From: JAYELX01 sp964544065
GTDB lineage: Bacteria; Chloroflexota; Anaerolineae; Anaerolineales; UBA11858
Reading direction: 5' to 3'
NCBI GenBank assembly: GCA_964544065.1
Contig: CAZJBA010000069.1
Span: 1 to 15,720 of the forward strand
DNA length: 15,720 nucleotides
Made by a program: the position numbers and the translations under genes. This document shows, in pieces, positions 1 to 7,823 of this stretch. The notes beneath the pieces are model-generated. The model had not been told where the DNA came from, did no database searches, and saw only the letters and a list, made by a program, of their open reading frames with translations. The stretch's first letter is position 1; each line of letters begins with the position of its first letter.

Positions 1-113
1 AATTGGATCGACGGTCGCTGTGGATTAGCGGTAATCTGCAGCGGCGTTGCATCTTCATGTAACGAAAAGTGCCGCCATCCTCGTGATGAAAGGTCGTTGA
101 TCCTATGAACGAG

Positions 114-144
114 TTGACTTCTATCTTTTCTTCGGGGGTATTTT
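114..144 (+). promoter_or_regulatory. weak sigma70-like promoter candidate upstream of the Mo hydroxylase gene
   Basis: TTGACT at 114-119 (5 of 6 match to the -35 consensus) is followed after a long 19-nt spacer by TATTTT at 139-144 (4 of 6 match to the -10). It lies about 60 nt before the ATG at 205. The spacer is longer than optimal and there is no extended -10, so this is only a candidate. The rest of 1-204 shows no convincing gene; a short open frame reaching a stop at 106-108 from the left edge resembles nothing I know. The Shine-Dalgarno of the downstream gene is AAGGGG at 191-196. Confidence 0.2.
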
Positions 145-204
145 GTTCGCTTGCTCTTGGCCTCGAGATTGTTAAAACAACGAATTGGATAAGGGGTTGC
201 TGCC

Positions 205-3018
205 ATGGATGAACTTCGTTTGACCGTCAACGATGTCTATTATCAGGTGGCATATAACCCCGATGATATGCTTGTCGATGTTTTGCGCGATCGTTTAGGT
301 CTGACCGGGACGAAAGTTGGTTGTGGTGAGGGGATTTGCGGCAGTTGTACGGTGCTGCTGGATGGCGAGAAAGTGCTCTCTTGCAAATTGCCGGCTGAGC
401 GCGCCCAGGATGGAGAAGTGCTGACCATCGAAGGGTTGAACGCTGCTTTGATGGGCGGGAACAGTGATGCGTTGCACCCCTTGCAGAAAGCCTTTGTCGA
501 GCATGGTGCCATCCAATGCGGATTCTGCACCCCCGGCCAGATCATGACGGCGTACGAATTCCTCCAGCAGGAACCCGATCCTACGCCAGAGCAGATTCGG
601 CGCGCCATGCGCGGGGCGCTTTGCCGCTGTGGGGGGTATCCATCCATCGAGAGCGCCATTTTGGCCGCGGCGCAAGCGATGCGCACAGGAGGAGAAGTTC
701 CTCCCGTTTATCTGGTTGACGCCCAGGCCAAGGGTGTGATCGGCAACATCCAAATCAGGCCTGATGCGGTTGCCAAAGCGACCGGGCGGGCTATCTACAG
801 CGACGATTTGCACTTTGAGGGCATGCTCCACGGCCGCGTCAAGCGCGCTGGCATCCCCCATGCCACCTTGCGATCTCTGGATGTCGAAGACGCCCGTCGA
901 TTCCCCGGTGTTATTGCTGTCTTGACCGCTGAAGACATTCCCGGCAAGAAGCGGCACGGCCTCATTGTGGATGACTGGCCGATTTTGGTTGGGGTGGACG
1001 AGCGCGTCCGTTACGTCGGCGATGCCTTGGCCCTGGTAGCGGCGGAATCCCGGGAAATTGCTACGGAGGCGGTTGACCTGATTCGCGCCGAACTGGAACC
1101 CCGCCCCATTGTCAGCAACCCTGTTCAGGCGCGAGAACCTGATGCTCCTGCCCTGCATCAACGGGGGAATCTGCTCAAGCATATCAAGATCCGCCACGGT
1201 GATCTGCAATCCGGTTTCGAGTCCGCTGATGTCGTTCTCGAAGATGTCTATTTCACGCCCACGATGGACCATGTCTTCATGGAGCCGGAGTGCAGCGTGG
1301 CGCGCCCAACCGATGATGGCCGCATGGAGGTGTATGTCGGCTCACAGATTCCCTATGCTGACCGGCGCCAGGTGGCCGAGGCGCTGGATTGGCCTCCGCA
1401 GCGTGTCAGAATTGTGGGCCAACTGATGGGCGGGGGGTTCGGCGGCAAAGAGGATATCGCCGGGCAGATTCACGCCGCCTTGTTGGCCGAGTCCACGGGA
1501 AGGCCGGTCAAGGTTTTATTCGATCGCCGCGAGAGCATGCTGGTGCACCCGAAACGCCATGCCACCCAGATAACCGTCAAAATGGGCGCAAAACAGGATG
1601 GCACCATCACCGCGATCAAGACAGAATTGTACGGCGATACCGGCGCGTATGCCTCCCTGGGAGAAAAGGTGATGACCCGCGCCATCGCCCATGCTTCGGG
1701 GCCTTACGGGGCGGCGAATATAGTTGGCGATTGTTACGCCATGTATACCAACAATCCGCCCGCGGGCGCCTTTCGCGGGTTTGGCGCTTTGCAGGGACAA
1801 TTTGCCATCGAGCGGATGATTGACCAATTGTCCACAGAGCTGAAAATCGACCCGGTCGCATTGCGGCGCAAAAACGCGCTGCGAGTTGGCAGTACAACCA
1901 ACACGGGACAACGGTTGAAGGAGAGCGTCGGCTTGATCGAATGCATCGACAAGGTCGATGCTGAAATGCGGCGTTTGGCCCGTGATGATGGCTATCAGTC
2001 TCCCTTTGAACCGCTGGTTGATCCCGATGCCCCTCACCTGGTGCGCGCTTGGGGCTTTGCCGGTGCCTACAAAAACACAGGCCTGGGCGGCGGCGCGCAG
2101 GACAAGGCTGGCGCTCGACTTGAACTGTTTGCCGATGGAACCCTGGAAGTTCGCACCGCCTCGGCAGAGTTGGGCCAGGGGCTTGTCACCATCTTGCGGA
2201 TGGTCGTCGCCGAAGAATTGTCGCTCTCGCCTGACCGGGTCAAGGTGTTGGTCATGGACACGGACTTGGCCCCCGATGGCGGCCCGACGACGGCGTCTCG
2301 CCAGACGTTTGTGACCGGCAACGCCGCGCTCTACGCTGCAAAAAAGATGCGCCAAAGTCTGGTCAGTTTCTTGGCGAAACGCTATGATTGTTCGCCCGCG
2401 GCGATCCGCTTCGAAAACGATCTGGTTCAGGTTGATCAGACCGAGTTCACTTTCAGGCGCGTGGCCGAAATGTATTCCGAGAGTGGCTGCATCACCCGGG
2501 TGTTGTATGATTATATTGCTCCGGAGACCAAACCTTTGGGTCAGGGAGGCGATATGCACTTTGCGTTTTCTTTCGCCGCACAGGCCGCCGAGGTGGAAGT
2601 GGACACTCGCAACGGGCGCACGCGTGTCTTGCGCGTGATCGCGGCCAATGATGTCGGCAAGGCGCTGAATCCCTTGGGGCTGCAAGGCCAAATTGAAGGC
2701 GGTGTGGTCATGGGCATCGGCCACGCCCTGATGGAAAACTTCGTCGTCAACGATGGCCAGATTCAAACCGATCGGTTTGCCCGCTACAAAATTCCGCGCA
2801 TCCACCACACCCCGGAAATCATTCCGATTGTGGTTGAGCATCCCGTCTCTACGGGGCCTTATGGTGCCAAGGGTGTCGGCGAAATCGTTAGCATTCCGAC
2901 TATCCCGGCGATCCTCAACGCGATCGAAAACGCCGTTGGTGTCCGGATCAATCGCTTACCGGCGGACGTAAAAGCACTCCGCGAAAAATTGGAAGAATCC
3001 GTAAAAAAAGAAGATTGA
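205..3018 (+). CDS. xdhD: XdhD-type molybdenum hydroxylase: [2Fe-2S] domains fused to the molybdopterin-binding catalytic domains
   Basis: Cytoplasmic Mo hydroxylase of the xanthine dehydrogenase family, likely hydroxylating a purine or similar N-heterocycle. Residues 1-80 form a plant-type ferredoxin domain (C40, C45, C48, C60). Residues 85-165 form the second [2Fe-2S] domain (C105, C108, C140, C142). From about 185 to the end come the two Mo-binding domains, with GGGFGGKE at 409-416, AFRGFG around R524 and GVGE ending at E893. E416, R492 and E893 align with bovine XDH Glu802, Arg880 and Glu1261; the R492-to-R524 spacing of 32 equals Arg880-Arg912. These mark purine-type rather than aldehyde-type active sites (bovine numbering from memory). 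No FAD domain is fused, as in E. coli XdhD (about 956 aa); the FAD partner may be the gene at 11186-12613. The second cluster reads CRCGGY where CRCTGY is usual. The ATG is preceded by AAGGGG with 8-nt spacing. The exact substrate cannot be read from sequence. Confidence 0.92.
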   Translation: MDELRLTVNDVYYQVAYNPDDMLVDVLRDRLGLTGTKVGCGEGICGSCTVLLDGEKVLSCKLPAERAQDGEVLTIEGLNAALMGGNSDALHPLQKAFVEHGAIQCGFCTPGQIMTAYEFLQQEPDPTPEQIRRAMRGALCRCGGYPSIESAILAAAQAMRTGGEVPPVYLVDAQAKGVIGNIQIRPDAVAKATGRAIYSDDLHFEGMLHGRVKRAGIPHATLRSLDVEDARRFPGVIAVLTAEDIPGKKRHGLIVDDWPILVGVDERVRYVGDALALVAAESREIATEAVDLIRAELEPRPIVSNPVQAREPDAPALHQRGNLLKHIKIRHGDLQSGFESADVVLEDVYFTPTMDHVFMEPECSVARPTDDGRMEVYVGSQIPYADRRQVAEALDWPPQRVRIVGQLMGGGFGGKEDIAGQIHAALLAESTGRPVKVLFDRRESMLVHPKRHATQITVKMGAKQDGTITAIKTELYGDTGAYASLGEKVMTRAIAHASGPYGAANIVGDCYAMYTNNPPAGAFRGFGALQGQFAIERMIDQLSTELKIDPVALRRKNALRVGSTTNTGQRLKESVGLIECIDKVDAEMRRLARDDGYQSPFEPLVDPDAPHLVRAWGFAGAYKNTGLGGGAQDKAGARLELFADGTLEVRTASAELGQGLVTILRMVVAEELSLSPDRVKVLVMDTDLAPDGGPTTASRQTFVTGNAALYAAKKMRQSLVSFLAKRYDCSPAAIRFENDLVQVDQTEFTFRRVAEMYSESGCITRVLYDYIAPETKPLGQGGDMHFAFSFAAQAAEVEVDTRNGRTRVLRVIAANDVGKALNPLGLQGQIEGGVVMGIGHALMENFVVNDGQIQTDRFARYKIPRIHHTPEIIPIVVEHPVSTGPYGAKGVGEIVSIPTIPAILNAIENAVGVRINRLPADVKALREKLEESVKKED

Positions 3019-3027
3019 AGCGTACCG

Positions 3028-3654
3028 ATGACAGAATCTCTACCTCGCTGGTTAGCCTGGGCGCGTGAAATTCAAGCCTTGGCTCAAATTGGCGAAACCT
3101 ATTCTGAAAATCAATGGCAGAGTCATCGTTATCGACGGCTGATGGAAATCGCCGCCGAGATTATCGCCGAGCACGCCGATTTAGAAAGAGAATCCGTTTT
3201 CGAAGATTTTTGCGAGCAGCAAGGCTATGCAACCCCAAAAGTCGATGTGCGCGGCGCCGCTTTTCGTGATGGGCGCTTGTTGATGGTGCGCGAGCGGCTC
3301 GATGATTGTTGGACCATGCCGGGCGGCTGGGCCGATGTGGGCGATACCCCCTCCGAAGCGGTTGAGCGTGAAGTCCGGGAAGAATCCGGGTTTCACGTCA
3401 AAGCTCGCAAGGTCGTGGGCGTTTACGACGCCAATCGGATCGAGCCGTTGAGCCTCTATCATGCTTTCAAGGTCGTTTTTCTTTGCGACATCGTTGGCGG
3501 AACGGCCTCCATCAGCGACGAGACGGATGAGGTCGCTTTTTTCGGCTTAGATGAAATCCCAGATAATCTGTCCAAAGAGCGTACCAAGATGCATCAGATT
3601 CGGGCTGTCTTCGCCGCTCACTACGATTTTAACAACCCTTGTGTATTTGATTGA
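3028..3654 (+). CDS. Nudix hydrolase with the N-terminal helical Nudix_N_2-type domain
   Basis: 208 aa, expected to hydrolyse a nucleoside diphosphate linked to another group (NDP-X) in the cytoplasm. Residues 1-65 are helical and resemble the N-terminal domain of the 'hydrolase of X-linked nucleoside diphosphate' group; the Nudix fold follows from about residue 68. The Nudix box spans G100-F122, with the core R114-E115-V-R-E118-E119-S-G121 supplying the metal-binding glutamates. The first box glutamate is Asp (D106), a mild variant. The gene starts 9 nt after the Mo hydroxylase stop with only a weak GAAG (3017-3020) before it, so it is probably translated from the same message. It shares one base with the next gene (TGATG). 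Substrates in this subgroup include ADP-ribose- and nucleotide-sugar-type compounds, but specificity cannot be assigned. Sitting beside a purine-type oxidase, a clean-up or salvage role on purine nucleotides is an inference. Confidence 0.9.
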   Translation: MTESLPRWLAWAREIQALAQIGETYSENQWQSHRYRRLMEIAAEIIAEHADLERESVFEDFCEQQGYATPKVDVRGAAFRDGRLLMVRERLDDCWTMPGGWADVGDTPSEAVEREVREESGFHVKARKVVGVYDANRIEPLSLYHAFKVVFLCDIVGGTASISDETDEVAFFGLDEIPDNLSKERTKMHQIRAVFAAHYDFNNPCVFD

Positions 3655-4157
3655 TGGCCACTGTTGACCCTTCCCTGATCGAACTCCCCGTGGGGTTGCC
3701 TGGAAGCTTATTCCGCAGCCCGATGCCGTTTGGCCCTTACGATCCGCTTGGGCAGATTTGGCCCGCCTATCAGGAGCGAGATGTTCAACTTGTCACGGTT
3801 CTGACCGAGCCGCAAGAATATCTGGTTTACGCTGGCGCCGATTTGCCCGCCTTCTATCGTCAGGCTGGATTGGAGGTGATCGCTTTTCCCATCCCCGATT
3901 TCGGGATCCCCTCTGATCGGGTTGCCTTTGATGAGACTCTGGCGCAAATCGAGACAGCCCTGCGCGCCGGTAGGAATGTTGCCGTGCATTGTCTGGCTGG
4001 GGTGGGGCGCACCGGCCTGGTTGCCGCCTGCCTGGCCAAGCGGGTGCTCCACCTGCCCGGAGACGAGGCCATCGCCTGGGTGCGAGAGCACGTTCCCGGC
4101 GCATTGGAAGGTGAGTCGCAAGAAACCTTTGTGCTCGAATGGAATCGTTTCGAGTGA
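3654..4157 (+). CDS. Cys-based protein-tyrosine / dual-specificity-type phosphatase
   Basis: 167 aa soluble phosphatase. The signature CX5R loop is H112-C113-L-A-G-V-G-R119-T-G, with C113 as nucleophile and R119 as phosphate-binding arginine. Asp82, in the segment IPDFGIP, is well placed as the general acid. There is no signal peptide or membrane helix. The size and loop fit the compact bacterial PTP/DSP group related to CDKN3-like proteins; phosphoprotein, phospho-lipid or small phosphate ester substrates are all possible. I take the ATG at 3654, whose A is the last base of the Nudix stop (TGATG), because this arrangement favours re-initiation and no Shine-Dalgarno is visible. A TTG at 3651 would add one residue. 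Tight coupling to the Nudix gene suggests the two act in one process, possibly successive steps on a phosphorylated metabolite, but this is inference. Confidence 0.85.
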   Translation: MATVDPSLIELPVGLPGSLFRSPMPFGPYDPLGQIWPAYQERDVQLVTVLTEPQEYLVYAGADLPAFYRQAGLEVIAFPIPDFGIPSDRVAFDETLAQIETALRAGRNVAVHCLAGVGRTGLVAACLAKRVLHLPGDEAIAWVREHVPGALEGESQETFVLEWNRFE

Positions 4158-4176
4158 GCTTTAATTTTGATACAAT
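4148..4176 (+). promoter_or_regulatory. extended -10 promoter candidate for the cofC-ygfK-ssnA operon
   Basis: TG at 4168-4169, one base, then TACAAT at 4171-4176 make a full extended -10 element (TGnTACAAT; the hexamer matches TATAAT at 5 of 6). The -35 region, TTTCGA at 4148-4153 with a 17-nt spacer, is weak (3 of 6), as is normal when the extended -10 is present. The predicted start would be near 4183, giving a leader of about 27 nt that holds AAAGGAA before the ATG at 4210. The same ten bases, TTGATACAAT, recur at 9601-9610 before the third gene block. Confidence 0.45.
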
Positions 4177-4209
4177 AGGTGTGGATGAAATCACAGAAAG
4201 GAAACCAGC

Positions 4210-4851
4210 ATGACACTATGGGCCATTGTCCCTGTAAAGCCTTTAGAGCGGAGCAAATCTCGTCTCGCTGATGTTTTCAGCCAAGATGAACGTACCACCC
4301 TCAACCGTTTTTTATTGGAAAACACCCTTCATGTCTTGAGTTCGGTTCCTGAAATTGAGAATATCATGGTCGTAAGCCGTGACCCTACCACCTTATCTGT
4401 GGCCCGTGCCCTGGGCGCTCGCACCATTCAAGAAAACGATGACTCTCAACTGAATATCACCTTGATGCGGGCAACCGTGGTTGCGAAAAGCTATGAAACT
4501 CGCGGCGTCATGATCATCCCGGCTGATTTACCCTTGATCACGCCGGAGGACGTTAACTTGATGTTGGAGCGAGTAGGTGATCCTCCCGTCGTCGTCATCG
4601 CCCCAGACCGTCACCATAGAGGCACGAATGCCTTGTTAGTCTGCCCGGCTGGTCTGATCAAGTATCACTACGGGCCCGACTCGTTCAAAAGACATAAGCA
4701 GTTGGCTCAACAGGCCGGGGCTCGAGTCGAAGTGTGTGAGCTTTCTTCCTTGTCCCTGGATTTGGACGACCCTGCCGACATAGCCTATCTGGAGGAAAAT
4801 TTGGATATCGAATTTGGCGATCTCACGAACCTGAAAAAGGAGACCCAATGA
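4210..4851 (+). CDS. cofC: CofC-like nucleotidyltransferase (2-phospholactate/phosphoenolpyruvate guanylyltransferase family)
   Basis: 213 aa, GT-A-like nucleotidyltransferase fold. Known CofC/FbiD enzymes join GTP to 2-phospho-L-lactate or phosphoenolpyruvate in coenzyme F420 synthesis. Family features in order: the N-terminal nucleotide-binding strand IVPVKPL (residues 6-12) followed by KSRLA; PADLPL with metal-binding D106; GTNALL at 138-143; SFKRH at 158-162; and LDLDDP near 183-188. The length is typical of the family. It follows the promoter candidate by 33 nt with AAGGA-type Shine-Dalgarno bases at 4198-4202, and its stop overlaps the ygfK start (ATGA), so the two are translationally coupled. 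In E. coli the gene in front of ygfK is mocA, whose product makes molybdopterin cytosine dinucleotide. The motifs here are CofC-type rather than MocA-type, so the enzyme either makes an F420 precursor or has been recruited to another nucleotidyl transfer. No other F420 gene is in the window. Confidence 0.85.
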   Translation: MTLWAIVPVKPLERSKSRLADVFSQDERTTLNRFLLENTLHVLSSVPEIENIMVVSRDPTTLSVARALGARTIQENDDSQLNITLMRATVVAKSYETRGVMIIPADLPLITPEDVNLMLERVGDPPVVVIAPDRHHRGTNALLVCPAGLIKYHYGPDSFKRHKQLAQQAGARVEVCELSSLSLDLDDPADIAYLEENLDIEFGDLTNLKKETQ

Positions 4852-7807
4852 GCGATGTAATGTACCCAATCGAATTTGATGCCCTGCTCACCTGGATGTT
4901 GGAAGAATACCGGCGCGACGGCAGGATCTTCAATATTCCGGAGAAGAAATTCTTTCATAAAGAGGAGGATGCCTCTTTCCAAATTTTTGGCGAGAAATGT
5001 GAGTCCTCCATCGGGCCCGCGGCCGGGCCCCACACCCAGGTGGCCCAGAATCTCGTCGCCGCTTATCTCACCGGGGGGCGTTTCTTCGAGTTGAAGACCG
5101 TCCAGATCATGGATGAACTCGACATCGAGAAGCCCTGCATCGATGTGCCCGATGAAGGCTACAACACGGAATGGTCCACCGAGCTCAAGGTCGAAGAGGC
5201 CTTCGCCGAATATGTCAAAGGCTGGTTCCTGATTCATCTGGCCGACGAAATGCTTGGGTTGTCCCAATCCGAAGAACGCGCTTTTGTCTTCAATATGAGC
5301 GTGGGCTATGACCTGGAGGGGATCAAATCCCCCAAGATCGATGGATTCATCGAGGGGCTCAAGGACGCCTCCGAGACGGAGATTTTCCAAACGTGCAGAG
5401 AGAGTCTCAAAGCGGCAGTCAACCAGGGGCGCGTCCCGGGCGTCTCCGACGCCGGGTTTGTCGATCGGATTTCGCCTCACATCTCCAACTCGATCACCCT
5501 CTCGACGATGCACGGATGTCCCCCCGAAGACCAGGAAGCGATTTGCAAGTATCTGATCGCCGAAAAGGGGATGCACACCTTCGTCAAATTGAATCCGACC
5601 TTGCATGGTTACGAGTATGTCGCCGATGTCTTCGATCGGCTTGGTTACGACCATATCACCCTCGAAGAGGAAAAATTCCTCCATGATATGCACTATGGCG
5701 ATGCCGTCGAGATGCTCCATGAACTGGTTGATTTTGCCGACCAACACGACGTCGCATTTGGGGTCAAGTTGTCTAATACCCTGGCGGTTGTCAACGACAA
5801 AGGCCGCCTGCCCACCGATGAGATGTATATGAGCGGGCGGGCTTTGTACCCCCTGACGATCAACCTGGCCCAGAAATTGGCCGATGAGTTCGATGGCAAG
5901 CTGCCGATTTCTTACGCCGGTGGCGCCAACTATTTCAACGTCGTCGAGATTTTCGAGACTGGTATCCGCCCGATCACCATGGCCACCGACTTGCTCAAAC
6001 CCGGCGGTTATGCCCGTCTGCACCAATTGGCCGTTATGCTCGAAGACTCGCTCAAATCGCCGCCTTCCGGCGAGATCGATCTGGAGAAGCTCCGCCTGCT
6101 CGCCAACGCTTCCCTGGTAGACGAGCGTTACCGGCAGATCAGCCACCCGGATGAGCCGATGAAGATCAAGCAGAGCCTGGATGTGCTTGATTGTTTCGTC
6201 GCGCCCTGCACGGTGGGATGCCCTATCGGCCAGGATGTGCCCGAATACATCCGCTTGATTGGAGAGGGCCGCTATGTCGAGGCCCTGGCATTGATCGTTT
6301 CCAAGAATCCACTCCCCTTTGTGACCGGGTTCATCTGTGAACACGGATGCCAGTTCAAGTGTGTGCGCAACGATTATGACGATTGGGTCCTGATCCGCGA
6401 CCTGAAACGTATCGCTGCCGAGCGGGGCTTTGAAGATTTCTTGGACACGCTCTCCGGCGGGAAGCCGAAACGCGATCGTCGCGTTGCCGTGATCGGTGCC
6501 GGCCCGGCCGGCCTCTCTTTGGCTTATTTCTTGGCCCGGGAGGGATACGACCTGACCGTATTTGACAAGATGGATCGACCCGGAGGCATGGTCGCTCATG
6601 GCATCCCCGATTTTCGCTTCCCGGACTGGGCCTTGGAAAATGACATTGAGCTGATCGAAGCGATGGGCGTCCATTTCGAGATGGATTGTGACCCTGAGCT
6701 CGATGTTCAGGTCCTGATGGCGGCTGGTTTTGATTATGTGCACCTGGCTATTGGCGCCTGGAAATCTCGCCTGCTCCAAATTGAGGGCGATCAAGACAAG
6801 GTCCTTGGCGGGATCGAATTCCTTCAAGATTACAAAGTCAATTCCGACGCGATTCGGCTTGGGGAAAACGTCGCCGTTGTCGGCGGCGGCAACAGCGCCA
6901 TGGATAGCGCCCGGGCCGCCATGCGGGTTGATGGCGTCGAGAATGTCTACATCCTTTACCGTCGCACTCGCAAACAGATGCCCGCCGATCTGGAGGAGTT
7001 CTGGAACGCGTTGGACGATGGCGTCATCTTCAAGGAATTGCTGACCCCGGTGGCTTTGAAAGACGGTGTCTTGACCTGCCAGAGGATGCAACTGGGCGAG
7101 AAAGATGCCAGCGGGCGCAGGCGCCCTGTGCCCGTGGAAGGTGAATTTGTCGAGTTGGGAGTCGACACGCTGCTTTCGGCCATCGGTGAATTGGTTGACT
7201 ACGATTTGTTGGAAGCCAACGGTATTGCTGTAGATCAAGATGGCAATATCGAGGTGGATCAATATAATCAGACCAGCGTAGAAAACGTCTACATCGGCGG
7301 GGATGCGTACCACGGGCCGGCCTCCATTGTTGAAGCTATTGCCGATGCCCAGCGCGTTGCCGCTGGCATTCTGGCCAAGGATGGCCTCAGCGCGGACACG
7401 GTCTCAGCCTCCGAGTATGCCTTCGATCAAGTGGAACGTTTGCAAGCGATTGAATCCAAAAAAGCGGTCTTGGGGTCAAAGGTCGCCGCGAAAACTTTCG
7501 ACGATGACTTTGCTGCCGAGACGAAGCGCTGCCTGGAATGCAACCTGATTTGCAACAAATGTGTCGAAGTTTGCCCCAATATTGCCAACATCCCCATCGT
7601 GGTGGAGTCGCCTTCCTTGCGCGATCACAATCAAATCCTCCACCTGGAGGCGTTGTGTAACGAGTGCGGCAATTGCGAGGTCTTNNNNNNNNNNNNNNNN
7701 NNNNNNNNNNNNNNNNNNNNNNNNNNNNNNNNNNNNNNNNNNNNNNNNNNNNNNNNNNNNNNNNNNNNNNNNNNNNNNNNNNNNCCAACTCTGCGACTCC
7801 GCGTTAA
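4848..7807 (+). CDS. ygfK: YgfK-type flavin and iron-sulfur oxidoreductase, 3' part lost in an assembly gap
   Basis: Cytoplasmic electron-transfer enzyme, often annotated 'putative selenate reductase subunit YgfK'. Residues 1 to about 430 form a TIM-barrel-like domain related to dihydroorotate dehydrogenases. Next is a GltD/PreT-like part: N-terminal [4Fe-4S] cysteines C449, C454, C458, C497, C501, C505; an FAD Rossmann motif GAGPAG at 550-555; an NAD(P) motif GGGNSA at 679-684; and the second FAD motif starting GGDA at 817. C-terminal ferredoxin cysteines follow at C895, C898, C902, C905, C909 and C937, C940, C943. The sequence breaks after residue 945 at the N run. E. coli YgfK is about 1032 aa, so roughly 80-90 residues are missing. 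After the gap, the frame starting at 7787 reads NSATPR and stops at TAA 7805-7807, which I take as the likely true end; a frame running on into ssnA is an artefact of the arbitrary 100 Ns. The start has AAGGAG at 4837-4842. It probably passes electrons between NAD(P)H and the Mo hydroxylase. Confidence 0.88.
7685..7784. other. assembly gap of 100 Ns
   Basis: Exactly 100 undefined bases, the conventional placeholder for a gap of unknown size. It interrupts ygfK just after the third cysteine (C943) of its last [4Fe-4S] motif, before the expected final cysteine-proline. From the usual YgfK length the true missing stretch is more likely a few hundred bases than exactly 100, and it need not keep frame. 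Confidence 0.99.
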
Positions 7808-7823
7808 GAACAAGGAGATACTT

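Noticed and set aside
1..108. 3' end of an upstream gene running in from the left edge
   Set aside because: The open frame to the stop at 106-108 is only 35 codons and its product resembles no family I know; other frames stop sooner.
4785..7313. Long open frame on the minus strand (842 codons)
   Set aside because: Lies opposite the motif-rich ygfK and shows no domain or start signal; it reflects the codon bias of the real gene. The same holds for 1516-2841 minus opposite xdhD and 14378-15325 minus opposite the last gene.
4848..7684. YgfK as a true selenate reductase
   Set aside because: That name is a legacy annotation; the visible domains are a flavin/iron-sulfur electron-transfer enzyme with no Mo-binding domain, and the neighbours point to purine chemistry.
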